Notes: a model not told the origin generated them from the sequence alone. Positions 1 through 11,968 are shown, counted from the stretch's first letter. The stretch is 64,000 nt of DNA from JAFAFN01 sp963707555 (GCA_963707555.1 CAVPQM010000016.1:1-64000); one strand, 5' to 3'. Made by a program: numbers and translations.

Positions 1-2767
1 GCGTTGGCCCGTCTCGCCGTGTGTCAGCGCAGAGATAGCGCGCTGCTCGTCGTGCTCCTCATCGACGAGTCGGGGAGTCTCAAGAAGACCGACCCAGATG
101 CACACCGCATCGATGCAGCGCTCGTTGCGGCGAACGGGCTTCGGTCCTTGGTGGATCGCAGCGAAGGGTCGTTGACGACGGAGCTTCAGGTTGCTCGCTT
201 CGGAACGGACTACTTCGAGGTCAGTCCATGGATCGACCTGGCCAGCGACGCCAGCGGAGCGGTCCACGCCGCAATCGAGTCCCTCCGTCCCAACAACACT
301 TCACTCTCTACGACTACGTCAACGCGCTCGAGGGGGCCCAGCGCCGCATCAAGGAACGGACCCGCGCCCTCCAGTCAGCTGATGCGGATTCCAACCCGTG
401 TACCGCGGTGCTCTGGTTCACCGACGGCAAGCTCGACATCGAGGACCGGACGAGCGGCTCGCGGATCAAGCGAGGCGCGGACGAGTCCGGTGAGAGCCGA
501 TTCAAGGACTACGCGGCCGGAGATCGATCTCACCGTCGTGGGCGGCGGCGAAGCCGCCAGGGCACGGGGCATCGACGTGCTGTGCCGCCCCGGCGGGATC
601 GCCGATCAGCTCCGGGCATCGGAGACGACGCTCCTGGCCGTTGCGCTCACGACCGAGCTCGACCCGGCAGACGAGGACCAGCTCCGGAAGATCGCAGCCG
701 GCACACCGGGCGAATGCGGCCAGACGGACGGACGGAGCAACGGCGCCTGGCCGCTTCCCGCAGGCGACCTCTCCGAATTGATCGGCTTCTTCGACTCGGT
801 CGTCCAGACGATCTCCAATCCCGCCGACGCGGACAAGCTTCGACACGGGCGTCTGTCCGGGTCGATCAAACTGCATGCCCAGAGGGGACCCGCACGTTCG
901 ATGTCGATGCGTCGTTGCAACGCTTCCATGTGCTCGCCCAATTCGGGACGCCTGACATCGCAGTACGAATCACCGCTCCCGGCGCAGATCCTCTCGACGT
1001 GCCCCGAACCGGATCAGGCCCGCTCGAGGCCGGCGAGACACCGTTGAACTTCGTGAACCTCTCGGCGGGTGCGTTGACCATCGACGCCGAGAGCGCCCCG
1101 TCGGGAGGAAACTGGGCCGGGACCTGGTCCGTCACCTTCATCGACACGACAGGACAGAACCCCCGGGCGACCAACCGGGCGACGGTCTATCTGTTCGGCG
1201 ATGTCGTTCCATCGCTGAGCGAGGCGACCTTCCGGGTGGGCGAGGAGTCTCCCTTGTCGGTCGCACTCACCCGAGAGTGGGACTCCGATTCCGCCCGAGG
1301 GTTTCACCGGCGATGTGAAGGTGTTCGCCAGCGTCACCGACCCATCCTCCGGAGAGTCCCAGGATCTCGGGCAGCTCGATCGCGCCACAGACGGAACCTG
1401 GACCGGCACCTACCGGGTGCCTGACGATCTCGAGGCCACTGCGGTCAACCTCGATCTGCGTTCTGAGGTGACCACGGCCAACGGGATCGCGCTGCCACCC
1501 TCGGCATCGACGGTATCGGTCGAGGTGCTTCCTCCCGCCGGCTTCCCGACGGCTCTGACGGAAGCGCGTCCTGGTCGGGCCGATCCTCGGCACCGAGTCC
1601 CAGGAGACTGCACGCACCTCGATCGAGTTCGAGGGCTCCGACAAGTCGGACACGTGTGTGTGGCTCGACTCGGTGACGCTCGACCAGTCGCCGATCGAGG
1701 GTCTCGAGATGGTCCCCCTGGTCGATGGTGCGGGCGGCACCGAAAGGACTGCCTCCGGATCCCGACAGGTGAGGCCGGCTCGCTCGCAGTCGAGCTGTTG
1801 CCGTCGGAGGATGCCCGGAGGGCACGCGCAGGGCCGTGTGGTGCTCACCAGTCGGTCGATCAACAGCAACCAGATCCGCACCACGGAACTCGAGTTGGAC
1901 GCGGAGCTGGCTCGTCCGGCGAAGTCGCTCGCGGCGGGCTTGTTCGCCTTGCTCATGATCTTGGGAGTCGGCGTGCCGATCGCCTTCTCTACCTGGCCAA
2001 CTGTCGGTCGCGAAGTTTGCGCCACGCAAGGTGATGAAGAGCTGTCGAGTTCCGGTGAGGGTCGACCACCGCACGGTGGAGCGCCTCGAACCAACGTCCG
2101 CGTCGGCCGCTCTACTCGTCAGCGACGACTTCACGCCGGTCGGCGGGGCCGAGTCCCGATCGTTCGATCTCCACGGACTCCACTTCCAGTCGCAGGTCTC
2201 CCCGAACCCGTTCCAACCACCCTCCGGCACCGCCTCAGCGTCGTTCGAGGCACCGCTCTTCGGAAGCGACCGCATCCGTCGGTCCAAGGGTCGTGCTCGG
2301 CTCGGACTCTCATTGGCCGGTGAATGGGTGTTCGTCGCAGATTCGACCAGAACGGCAGAGCTGCGTGAACGGGACAACTCGCTCGGAGACGAAGCGGTGG
2401 CCGGCGAGCTGATCGGGTTCGTGCCCGCCACCAGCCAGGAGCGCGGGCTTGCTCGACTCAACCAGTCGGTCGAGCAGAACCTTCCGAACCTGACGCATCA
2501 GATCAACGACGCACTGTCTGAGCCCGCTGTGAAGCAGCGTCGTCCCGATCCGGTGAGCGTCGTCCGACAGCCCGAGGATGAGGACACGGTCTGGGGAGGT
2601 CGGTCCGGTCGTTCGTCGACTCCGCGCCCTGCGCTGGCGGCGGCACGGCATCGCCGGACGTTTCGCCAGAACCTGACGACATCTGGGGCTGACACACCGT
2701 CGTGCGGTTCACGCCGAGCGTCGCGATCGCACACAAGTACTTGAGAGAGGGAGAGATCACATGCTGA
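1..2767 (+). CDS. Membrane-anchored VWA-domain protein, 5'-partial, multiply frameshifted
   Basis: The reading begins before the window. Frame 1 opens with a von Willebrand A fold: a hydrophobic strand followed by the MIDAS motif DESGS (nt 64-78), and later the second MIDAS element TDG (nt 420-428) in another frame. A region rich in beta-strand residues (Ig-like, nt ~880-1560) follows, then one transmembrane segment (nt ~1923-1985) and a ~230-residue cytoplasmic tail. The protein is therefore probably an exported metal-dependent adhesion or sensor domain on a single-pass anchor. Continuity requires about nine frame changes. The tail reads into frame 2 and ends at a TGA overlapping the next ATG (2761-2767); an earlier in-frame TGA at 2690-2692 is an alternative end. 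Frame jumps keep protein-like sequence on both sides, which looks more like indel error than random decay. Domain assignment is firm; the partner role is inferred from the neighbours. Confidence 0.7.
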
Positions 2768-5700
2768 GGCCGATGTTGCTCGTCGGAGTCGGGGGTTCGG
2801 GGGGCAAGACGTTGCAGCTGCTGCATCGTGAGCTGCGCTGGAGGTTGCGCGACGCAGGTTGGGAAGCCGGCGTCCCCTCTGGTTGGCAGTTCGTGCACAT
2901 CGACGCTCCGCTCCAGCCGGACACCGGGTTGGGCAACGACGCGGTGCTGATCAACTCGGTCACTGTCGGCGGCACATACGCACCGATGTCGGTCAGCGGC
3001 GTGAATTACCGCAGCGTCGACCACGTGTGGCTCGACGGGGCCGACGAGGGCGAACTCGCAGCGACCGCCTCCTGGCGCCCGCGGCCCGACGACGTGGGGA
3101 TCGCCCTCGAGACCGGAGCGGGCCAGTTCCGCACGATCGGGCGAGTGATGGCGCTGTCGCAGGCGCACCGCATCAGAGATGCCGTTGGCACCGCCATGTC
3201 GCGTCTCACGGCTCCGAACGTGCAGCCGGAGCTCCACCGTCTCACCGAGCACCTCGGCGGAGAATCTGCGGGTGTCGACCAAACGCCGCAGGTCATCCTG
3301 ATCTCGTCGATCGCAGGCGGCTCGGGTGCCGGCATGTATCTCGACATCGCCGACATCATCCGATCCTCCGGGCGGGCGGTTGGCAGGACACCTCCATGGG
3401 GATCCTCTACACCGCCGACGTCTTCGCCGACATCCCGCCGGCGTCGCGGATCGGGGTGATGCCCAATTCGTTGGCGGCCCTCTGCGAGCTCATGGCGGGA
3501 TACTGGAACGCTGATCAGCCGGGCGACGAATTCGGCGCCCTGACCCGCAAGGGCATAGCAACCGGGGCGGCTTCACCCGTCGTGGCGTGCGCTTTCCCAT
3601 GCTCGTGGGGCGCTCGAACAACAAGGTCGACTACCCGTCGCAGCGCAGTGTCTACGAAGCGTCAGCCAAGACACTTGCGGGCTACATGACGTCACCCGCC
3701 GCCCAGACGTCCATCACTGCGTACCTGACCGGCAACTGGACGGCGTCGGCCTCGGGCATGTCGGACAACAGCGGTCTGAAGGACGGTGTGAAGGAGACCG
3801 TCGTCTCGGCCATGGGCATGGGGTCGCTCAGTCTCGGGCGAGACCGGTTCGCTCGCTACACCGCACGTCGCCTGGCCCGAGCATCGGTCGACTATCTCCT
3901 GCGCCACCACACCGAGGGTCTCAAGGTCCCTGAAGAGGTCACCCCGGAGGCAGCGCTCGAACAGGCGGTGCTGAGCAACCTCGAGTGGTTCATCGGTGCA
4001 TGCGGACTCGACGAGATCGGTGAGCACCGCAACCAGGTGCTCGACGCTCTTCGGCCGACGAAACACGAGGTCGACGACGGCGTCAGGCGACACATCAGCT
4101 CGCAGCTCTCGCAGTACAGCGACGCGCTCCACGCCGCCCGAGTGGGCTCGGATCATCCTGACCGAGGCCGATGAGCAGGAACGCCAGTACGTCTCGACCA
4201 CCGACACCGCCATTCGGGAGAAAGCCGCCCAATGGGTCCCGCTGATCACCGAGCAGATCGAATCTGCCTATCTCGAGACCGTGGCCCGAACGGGCCTCGA
4301 CGTCGCCACGCACCTGCTCGAAGCGGCTCGTCGCTCATACCGGCGAGGTGATCAACGATCTCACCGGCGAGATCCAACCACTGCTCAACAACGCTGGTCG
4401 ACGTGACGAGGGGGTGTACGGGGCGTTCAAGGAGTGGGGTGAGGCTCCGATGACGCGTGAGAACGACCTCCTGAACGAGGCTGTCAAACGTGTCGGTCTG
4501 GCGCTCGACTGGGACTTTCGAAGCGCGACTAGGCGCGTGGCGTGCGAGCTGCTCCGAGATCTCTCCCTCAACTACCTGGTGCCGCTACAACGGGCGTCGA
4601 ACGAGGCGTTGGGCCAGCTCCGGATCGACGAGCACCCGCCCGCCGGGGCCGCATCGATCGGCATCGAGAACTGGCCAACCGAGTCGATCATCCCCCAGTC
4701 GCTGCACCCAGCGCTGAACGAGCGGCTGGTCGAACCTGTCGATGGGTTCCCCCTCGCGTACAAGGACAACCTGATCGCGACGACGCGTCACCAGGGCGAG
4801 TCGATCGGAGCCAGAGCAGCTGAGCGGCGAGCCATCGGCGAGATCGCCACAGGACGGGTCAAAGGGCTCGAGTCGGCCGAAGTGCTGGAACATCTCAGCA
4901 ACTGGTGGCCGAACATGTTGAGCACCCAAGAGGCAGCGTCGATGGCAGCGTTCAGCATCCACCTGGCAGGCGGCGACCTACTCGAACGATCCGAGGCCTG
5001 GACCCATCGTCGAGACACAGCGATCGGTGACTACGTCCACGAGTCGCTTCGCAGCTACGTGCTCGAATGCGATGACCCCGCCATGCGAGCGAACCGGCGC
5101 CAGCGGGTGTTGAGCGCGTTCAGTGAGGTGCTGGCGGTGTCGCCGCCGTTGGTGAAGGTCAACAACGCCCTGCTCGGCAAGGTGCATCCGGACCCGCTGG
5201 AGACGCAGTACCACTTCACAGCGATCCCGTTCGACCAGAGCGACATGCGAGCCGAGTTCGAGGCGATCGCGGCGAACGCCGGCCTCAACGTCGATCGCTC
5301 AGCGTCGCTCGAGGCGGCATTCGGCGTCGGCGACGAACAACGCATCGAGATCATCACCACCCTGTCGGCGCCGGTGCAGCCACTCGTGCTCGACTCGGTG
5401 TTGAGGCCGATCGCAGATCAGTGGATCAAGTCGAAATCCAACGCCGGCGATCGGGCTGCGTTCTGGCGGTGGCGTCGAGCTCGGCCACTCACCGACTTCG
5501 TCCCGATGTCGCCCGACGTCCGTCGATGGGTCGAGCGAGGTTGGTTCCTCGGGCGGTTGCTCGGCGAAGTTCGCTGGGACAGCGAGGACCTCAACAGCGG
5601 AGCGGTTCGGGTCTGGGACACTGAGTTCCAACGAGAAGTCGACCTGCCGTTCCCGCTCATCGGAGCCCAACTCCTCAACGACACCGACCTGTTGCCGGCC

Positions 5701-6129
5701 GTGCTCGAGTCCGTCGGGCTGGCGATGGTGGAGTGTCACGTGCAAGGGACGACCGAACCACTCCGGCCGTACAACCTGCTGCGCTCGGCCGGAGAGCAGT
5801 CGGCCCAGACACTCACACGCTGGATCCGATTCGGCACCACCAGTGCAGGGACCGATCCGATGGTTCGTGCATGGCGCCCACCCAACAGCGACATGACATC
5901 ACGAGCCGAGTCCTCACCTGCGGATCGCCAGGAGGCGGTGGTGGCGTACTTCCGGGGGCGACTCCGTAACTACGTCGAGGTCTTCGATGATCATCCGGTC
6001 GGGAGAGCGAACCTGCTCGAGCAGCCTCGCCACCTGGATCTGAAGCGGGACCTCGAGTCGGTGTTCGGAGCACTCATCGCAGAGGCAATCGCCGTGCAGA
6101 CGGTGATCGACGACGACGGGGGCGACTGA
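2761..6129 (+). CDS. Tubulin/FtsZ-like GTPase (Tubulin_2-type, ~1,120 aa), frameshifted
   Basis: The N-terminus has the nucleotide-binding glycine turn GVGGSGGKT (residues 9-17), and the tubulin/FtsZ signature loop appears as AGGSGAG (nt ~3313-3333) after a hydrophobic strand. Both are the hallmarks of the bacterial tubulin-like family annotated as Tubulin_2. The remaining ~850 residues are mostly helical with no recognised catalytic motif, and the total length is typical of the large actinobacterial members. Four frame changes are needed (near 3390, 3580, 4140 and 4340); the final 593 codons are uninterrupted. The ATG overlaps the likely stop of the VWA gene, and the stop is followed one base later by the next gene, so the three are probably translationally coupled. 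Expected to bind GTP and perhaps polymerise in the cytoplasm. Its biological role is unknown. Confidence 0.75.
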
Positions 6130-6130
6130 G

Positions 6131-9024
6131 GTGCGCGCACACACCGTGGTCGTGCTGGATCAGCAGGACCCGATGGCAGTGCTCATCGGCGAGCAGCTGA
6201 CCGCCTGGTCGAAAGCGGGTCTGCTTCGGCGCTTGGGGTTCGTCGACCACCACGCCCTACTCGGAGACGGCCGAATTGAGCGAATGCCGCAGACGATCCT
6301 CGAGAACGGCGAGGTCCACGCCGTCGACCTGTTCGACTGGCTCGCGGGGAACTACTGCGACCTCACCCGAATCCTGGCGGTTCACACGGATCCGACAAGG
6401 AACGAGTCCGTCAACGTGTGCAAGGCAGCGGAGCGCTGTCAGCACGAGGTCCGCCGCGCGCCAGGGCCCCCAACAGCGACTCGTTCAGATCGCCTGCTAT
6501 CTCGGCGCGCCCGGTCATGGCGAGTACGACACCCGGGCGGTGGCGCCTGCGTTCCAGAACCTGGTGATCGTCCCGGTTGATCAAGCCATGCCGGGCTCTG
6601 GTGCGTCTCCCTCGCGCCGCGCGATGGTGAGCATCCGGCATCGCGCTTCGCATCGGTCGCGGCACAGACGCTCGCCACCTTGAGCGGTGCATGGTTGTTC
6701 CAACAGGAGGGGGCACTCGACGATTCCACGAGTGGCAGCGCGCAGACGGGCGTTCGGGTGGTCCGTAGCTATGTCCGCACCCTCGATGTTCCGGACCCCG
6801 TACCGGAGCTGACCGACCGCACACTGAACCGCGAGCTCGTCGATCGCGGGTCCGGGTGGCCGTTGCCCACTGGCGCATCGAGTGTGGTTCCGGCGAATCC
6901 CCCTGAGCACTTCGCTCGGACCGCGGCGAAAGATCTGGCCAACCGGCATCGCGACGCGATCGATCTACGTCGGGTGCCGCCGCCACCTGTGATCGAACGG
7001 ACGTCGGTTCGTCTTCTCGCGGCCATCCGAATGTTCGGTTCGTACCTGCTCACCGGACTTCGAGCTGCGCCGAGGCTGGCGGTGCACCGAATGACCACCG
7101 CCGCCTCGGTCGCTGCGACGAGCGCGATGTTCGGGCGGAACTCACAGTTCCAGATCGTGGTCGGGCGGAGCAGCATCCGACAGCCGCCGAGCGATCTCGA
7201 GACGATCGAACGAACGGTCTCCCTTGCGCTCCGCGACGCGGAACCCGCTGCGAACTACCTGCCACCGCCGTGTGTGGACCTCTGGCGCGAGTATGCGTTG
7301 GTCGGCACTGCGTTGATCGACGGTTCCGACCTCCCTCCGGGTCTGACCCGACCGTCCGTCGGTGACAGTCGCGCTGTGATCCAACAGCCGGGTTTGGTCG
7401 TGGCCGACCCCGCATACCTGCCGTTCGAGATCTCTCCATCGGCCTTCGGCTCGAGCCACGGTCCGACGACGGTGATCGACGTGTTCGACCCCCGTGCGGT
7501 TCTCGTGGTCCGGCGGGATCTCGTTCGGATCGTCGGACAGGTGGTCGAGGATCCGAGCAGCGATTCGGACGTCGACGACGACGACGTCTTCGGTGACGAG
7601 GCTGGTGGCGATCTGCCCGCGGACGACGCATCGCCCGTCGCCGCGGCAGGGGAGGGGCGGGCTGAGGAGGGCTCTTCAGCGACAGATCGGCAACGCAGGC
7701 TGGCCGCTCGAGCGCTGAGCGAACTGGGCGAGTGGGTCGCCGAGATCGAGTCGACCTTTGCCTGGAAGCTTGGCGAGTCGATCGCAGCGGCTCTCGTCGA
7801 AGCCGAGGAGGCAACCGCTGCTGCGGCTGCCGTGTTGGGCGAAGGTGCGCCTGAGCAACCGAGCAGTGACCTTGATGTCCGTACGAAGGTGCTGAGCTCG
7901 ATCGGCATGAGCCTTCTGTTCGGCATCGTCGTGGGTGGATGGATGTACCTCACCGAGTCGCGCTGGCAGGACTGCGTCGCTGCCGGAGTGATCTGCGTGC
8001 TGGTGGGACTCGTCATCGGCTTCATGTCGTACCTCCGTGCGCTTCGCCGACAGTTCCAGGCGGTGCACCGCTACAACCAGCGGATCGAGGACCTGAACCA
8101 TGCGTACGAGGCGTTCACGAAGTACTCACGAGAGGTGCTGCGCCTGAGTTCGCTCTACTGGCAGTACCAACGATGGACCCGGGTGCTCGCCGGGCTGCTG
8201 CATCGGCCGTTCGGACAGCCCCTTCCCTCGAGCGACCAAGGTTCCGCATTGATGATCTCCAGTGAGGCCCTGGCAGTACGGTCCGCGGTCGCCCAGCTGG
8301 ATCGAAGTGGTCTGGACTCCAAGGTCCACGGCCTGCGACGCGCCGACATTCACCATCGGGTGGCTGCAGCGAGCGTGGAGTGAGGCCGAGGGCGGGATCA
8401 CCAACCAGTTCTGCAGGGACCGAGCGCTGGATGAGCCGCCGGATCCCCTCGACGACACTCTCCGGCGACGGTCTGGTCTGCTCGACCATCTGGTCGACGC
8501 GGTGCAGGCAGACGAACACGGCCGCTTGAGTCGCCAGAACAGAATCACGCGGATTCGCGAGCTCGTCAGCGCCTACTCGCTCGAACGGATCGTCCGAGAT
8601 GTCGCGATCGATGGATCCGACCCCTACCCAGACGCGATCGCGCCGACCAATGCGCGAGGGCGACGGGCTCTTCGGTGAGCTGATCGACTTCGACGCCGAA
8701 GGCCCACAGCGATATCACCACGAGCTCTGGGCGAGTCACGGTCTCGACAGTTCGGCGACTGTTGCCGAGTCCATGGTGCAGACCACTCCGTTCCTTGCGG
8801 AAGAGGTCGAGCAGGTCGAACGCGTGGAAGAAGTCGGACGGGAGTTGCATCAGAGCGTCCGGGTCGCCGCCACGTCGCCGCTCCAACATGCGGGGAGGAC
8901 GCTGTATGGCTCCAGCCGGGTCGACCTGAGCGAGACCTGTCAGGCGAAGGACCTGGTGCTGTTTCGAGAATCCGTCGACGTGCCGGAGAAGGGTTGGTTC
9001 GAGCCACTTGGCGAAGGGGACTGA
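6131..9024 (+). CDS. Large two-TM membrane protein of the VWA/tubulin-like locus, frameshifted
   Basis: Starts with GTG one base after the stop of the tubulin-like gene. Reading through four frame changes (near 6455, 6600, 8345 and 8640) gives ~960 residues. The first ~580 residues are soluble with short hydrophobic strands near the N-terminus (VVVLDQQD...). They are followed by an Asp/Glu cluster (nt ~7558-7620), then a helical hairpin of two membrane segments (nt ~7894-7956 and ~7978-8040), and a charged, probably coiled, C-terminal ~330 residues. I recognise no family. The length, the paired TM segments and the tight coupling suggest a membrane scaffold or transducer that connects the VWA protein outside the cell with the tubulin-like protein inside; that is inference. 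Confidence 0.6.
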
Positions 9025-9150
9025 AGCGTCGAAGTGGCCGGGGTGCCCGGTGCCCTCGCTCACCCCCTTGCTGCTCGAGCGAAGGGCCCGAAGTTCATTC
9101 CATGGTGACTCGTGCCGTACGCTGCGTGCTTCACAGGGAGAGGGAACATC

Positions 9151-9411
9151 ATGATGAGATCAGTGCGGCGCTTTGCCGCCTCAATCGCGCTCGCGGGCGC
9201 GGCAGTTGTCGGAGTCAGTGCGGTCGACGCGTCGTTCGTCGCGGCCGCGCCGTCGGCATCGACCGTTCACGCAGTCGTGACGCCAGGCGCCTTCTGCTCT
9301 GGCGGTGACGCTGCATCGGGTCGAATCGACTACTCGAAGAACGGCGTGAAGATGAAGTGCGGAACGACCGCAACTGACTCCAGGAATCGCTGGCGTGAGG
9401 TCGTGAAGTAG
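9151..9411 (+). CDS. Tiny secreted two-cysteine protein
   Basis: An 86-residue protein with a classical Sec signal: Arg residues, a hydrophobic Ala/Val stretch and a likely cleavage around AAAPSA (residues ~33-38). The mature part is only ~45 residues and carries the pattern FC-x(n)-D-x(n)-NG-x(n)-C and a C-terminal NRW. The same arrangement occurs in the minus-strand gene at 38683-38916, so the two are paralogues. Start chosen at the ATG pair 9151/9154 behind a purine-rich GGGAGAGGG ribosome site; 9151 is used. The two cysteines could form one disulfide outside the cell. Function unknown. It stands alone between the tubulin-like operon and the NERD gene. Confidence 0.7.
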   Translation: MMRSVRRFAASIALAGAAVVGVSAVDASFVAAAPSASTVHAVVTPGAFCSGGDAASGRIDYSKNGVKMKCGTTATDSRNRWREVVK

Positions 9412-9602
9412 CTGATCGGATCGGCTCCGTCAGGCGGTGAGGGACTCTTTCCGAGTCTTCCCGACCCGATCGAGCTGGTTCGTATCGACGGACCGGCGAC
9501 CGGGGATTCTCCTCAAAGAGCCCCGAGTCACGGTCAGCTGAGGCGCCATTGGTCGGGGCGCGCACCGGTTTCCTAGAGTCCTAGCCCGGAGAGGGAGGGT
9601 CG

Positions 9603-10768
9603 ATGGAACACGGGGAAGCGGGTGCTGCCGCGCGTCAGGAGGCAGCACGTTCGGCGAAGTCGGCGCGAGCGTCACCAGCAGCGCGCTGACCGGGCCGCAG
9701 CGCGAGCCGCGAACTTCGAGGCGGGCGCCGTCGGTGAGGAAGCGGTCGCTGCGGCCATCGCTCCGCTGTCGGCCGAGGGCTGGAACCTGCTGCACGACCG
9801 GACCATGCCGTCCGGCGGCAACATCGATCACATCGTCGTCGGCCCCGGCTCGGTCATCGTGCTCGACGCGAAAGCGTGGAACGGCGAACTGAAGGTCCGG
9901 AACGGCCGCCTCTACAACGGCGGCTGGCACCAGGACCGGGCGCTGGAGAAGCTCAGGGCGCAGCGCGACGCCGTGGAGACGGCCCTCGGCGACACGGTCG
10001 CACACGGCGATCCGATCGATGCGGCGCTTGTGATCACGACCCAGCCCGACTTCGGGCCGGTCGAGATCGATGGCGCCCTCGTGCTCGGCATCGGACAGCT
10101 GCTGGACGGCGTCCGGTCGAGCCGGACGAGCTATTCGCCGCTGCAGGTCGAGGCGATGACCGCTGCGCTCATGGCGGCGTTGCCGATCATGGGGGAGTCC
10201 CCTCCGGTGTCCGGCGGTCTGCAACAGGTCGACGGCGTCGAGGTCGGCGGGCTGTTCGACCGGGCGAACCGCTTCCTCTACATCACGCAGTGGGCGAACT
10301 ACGGCCATCGTCGTGCGTACATCTGCGACGAGGACGGCGAGCAGTACGGCTACCGCGACCTCAAGTCCGGCGCAGCTGCACCTCGACCACGTCGGCGACG
10401 TCATGGTCGAGGCAGTGCTCGCCGCTGCGACCGGCAAGGGCGTCGACACCACTCAACTGCAGGTCCCGAAGCTGCCGATCCGTGTGCCGGGCGGACGACT
10501 CCTGTCGATGTTCGGTCGCATCAACACCACGGTGATCGTCGGGTCGCAGTGGAAGGGGCGCAACGGCATGCGGCGCCTCTACGGGACGCTGGCGAACCCG
10601 ACCGAGGGCACCTTCGACCTCGGCTACGTCGACATGACCACCGGTGCCCTGACGCCTGCATCAGAGGGGCCGCTGTCTCGCGACCGAGGGCCGGCGGAGC
10701 GCTACCTGGCGCTGCTCCGCGACCGGTGCCCCCTGGACAACGATCCCGGCGCCGCGGCCGGATCCTGA
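9603..10768 (+). CDS. NERD-domain nuclease-related protein, two frameshifts
   Basis: About 388 residues. The NERD fold is visible at residues ~40-110: GAVGEEAV, then NIDHIVVGP followed by VLDAKAWNG. The Asp and the DxK match the metal-binding core of endonuclease-like NERD domains. The C-terminal half is an uncharacterised mixed domain. The start at ATG 9603 has a strong GAGAGGGAGGG site; the first ~27 codons are in a different frame from the NERD domain (shift near 9680) and a second shift lies near 10370, just before the C-terminal ~130 residues. Followed after 13 nt by another NERD gene, so the pair is likely co-transcribed. Proposed to act on DNA in the cytoplasm; nuclease activity is a family-level inference. 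Confidence 0.7.
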
Positions 10769-10781
10769 CCCGGCGGTCGAC

Positions 10782-11876
10782 GTGCACGCCCCTCCGCCGG
10801 GTCGATGGTGGGCCTCCGATGAGCAGTGGTACGCCGCTGCGACGACACCGTCTGCAGCGACCTGGGTGTCGGTCGAGGAATCGTCCTCGTGCGGCCGTTG
10901 CCGCAGAGGTGTGCACTCAGGTGTGCGCTGGTGGACGCCGACGGTCGGAGTGATGTGCCGCGTGTGTCAGGTCCGCGAGGCGCCCGAGGTGGTGCCTCCA
11001 GCTCCACCGGTCGCTGCTGACCGACCCGGCGCGGCCGCATCGAACACCCCGCCATCGGCCGTGACCCGGCGGCATCCGGTCATCGACCCGACAGCAGTGC
11101 GGACGTTGCGGCTGAGCCGTGACGACACCTGCGCGAACTGCGGGGTGCCGACACCGGCAGGGACATGGGCCGGCTGGGACTCGTCGACGAGGTCCGTGTT
11201 CTGTGAGTCGTGCCTCGATGTCGTCGACTCGGTCGACCGCGGTCTCGCCGGCTTGTCCGCAGCGATGGAGTCCTTGGAGCGACGTGAGCAGCTCCGGCAG
11301 GACGCGCTGAGCAACTGGAGCTCCTCGTCGGTGTACCACCGCTCGGGAGATCGGCAGGCACGGGCGTTCGAACGGGGCGCCCAGGGGGAGGAGCGCATCG
11401 GGCGCCGTCTCGACCAGATCTGCTCGGGTCGGGCGGTCGTGCTCCACGATCGCGCTGCGTCGCGCAACGCGAACATCGATCACATCGTGGTCGCCGCAAC
11501 CGGTGTGTGGATCGTCGACTCGAAGAACTACCGGGGAAGGGTCCGTCCAGCGACCGGCCGATACTTCGGGACTCCGGCAGGCCTGCGGGTGAACGGGCGG
11601 GACCAGGCGCATCTGCCCTCGATGGCGAGCTGGCAGATCGAGACCGTCGCGTCGGCGGTGGACGATCCCGGCATCCCGGTCAGACTCATCCTCGCGTTCC
11701 CGAGCGACGCGGCGTTCGGTTGGTTGCGGAAGCGCTTCGAGATCGATGGCATCTGGATCTGCGCTCCCGGCCAGCTCGACCATGTGATCTTCGCGAGCGC
11801 ACCGCAATCGGTCGGCTTCGATCAGCTGGAGAGCATCGCCGGTCGGCTCGGTCGCCGGCTGCCGGTGAAGCGCTGA
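10782..11876 (+). CDS. Zinc-ribbon plus NERD-domain protein
   Basis: A 364-residue protein. It opens with a short PPPGRWWASDEQW motif resembling the Pro/Trp motifs that head many actinobacterial membrane or nucleic-acid proteins. Two CxxC zinc-ribbon pairs follow (CGRC with CRVC, CANC with CESC; residues ~37-145). The NERD domain occupies residues ~195-330, with GAQGEERI and NIDHIVV followed by IVDSKNYRG. The GTG start at 10782 is the only convincing in-frame start before the first motif. It lies 13 nt after the preceding NERD gene and shares its central fold but not its N-terminus, so it is a diverged paralogue with a metal-binding front end, plausibly a DNA-contacting nuclease. Confidence 0.75.
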   Translation: MHAPPPGRWWASDEQWYAAATTPSAATWVSVEESSSCGRCRRGVHSGVRWWTPTVGVMCRVCQVREAPEVVPPAPPVAADRPGAAASNTPPSAVTRRHPVIDPTAVRTLRLSRDDTCANCGVPTPAGTWAGWDSSTRSVFCESCLDVVDSVDRGLAGLSAAMESLERREQLRQDALSNWSSSSVYHRSGDRQARAFERGAQGEERIGRRLDQICSGRAVVLHDRAASRNANIDHIVVAATGVWIVDSKNYRGRVRPATGRYFGTPAGLRVNGRDQAHLPSMASWQIETVASAVDDPGIPVRLILAFPSDAAFGWLRKRFEIDGIWICAPGQLDHVIFASAPQSVGFDQLESIAGRLGRRLPVKR

Positions 11877-11968
11877 GCGCCCCGCCGGGCCGCCGATTCC
11901 TGGCGGCCCTGGCGGTCGCTGCGGGCTCAGGTGATCGAGGTCAGGTGGCCGGACTCAGCAGATCGGGC

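Noticed and set aside
2031..2744. Stop at 2744 as the end of the VWA gene
   Set aside because: The last ~50 codons in that frame are Arg/Ser/Thr-rich nonsense, while frame 2 gives a natural acidic end and a stop overlapping the next ATG.
1..9024. Prophage or plasmid segment carrying TubZ
   Set aside because: No integrase, terminase, partition or capsid gene is seen; the protein is far larger than TubZ or PhuZ and is paired with membrane proteins.
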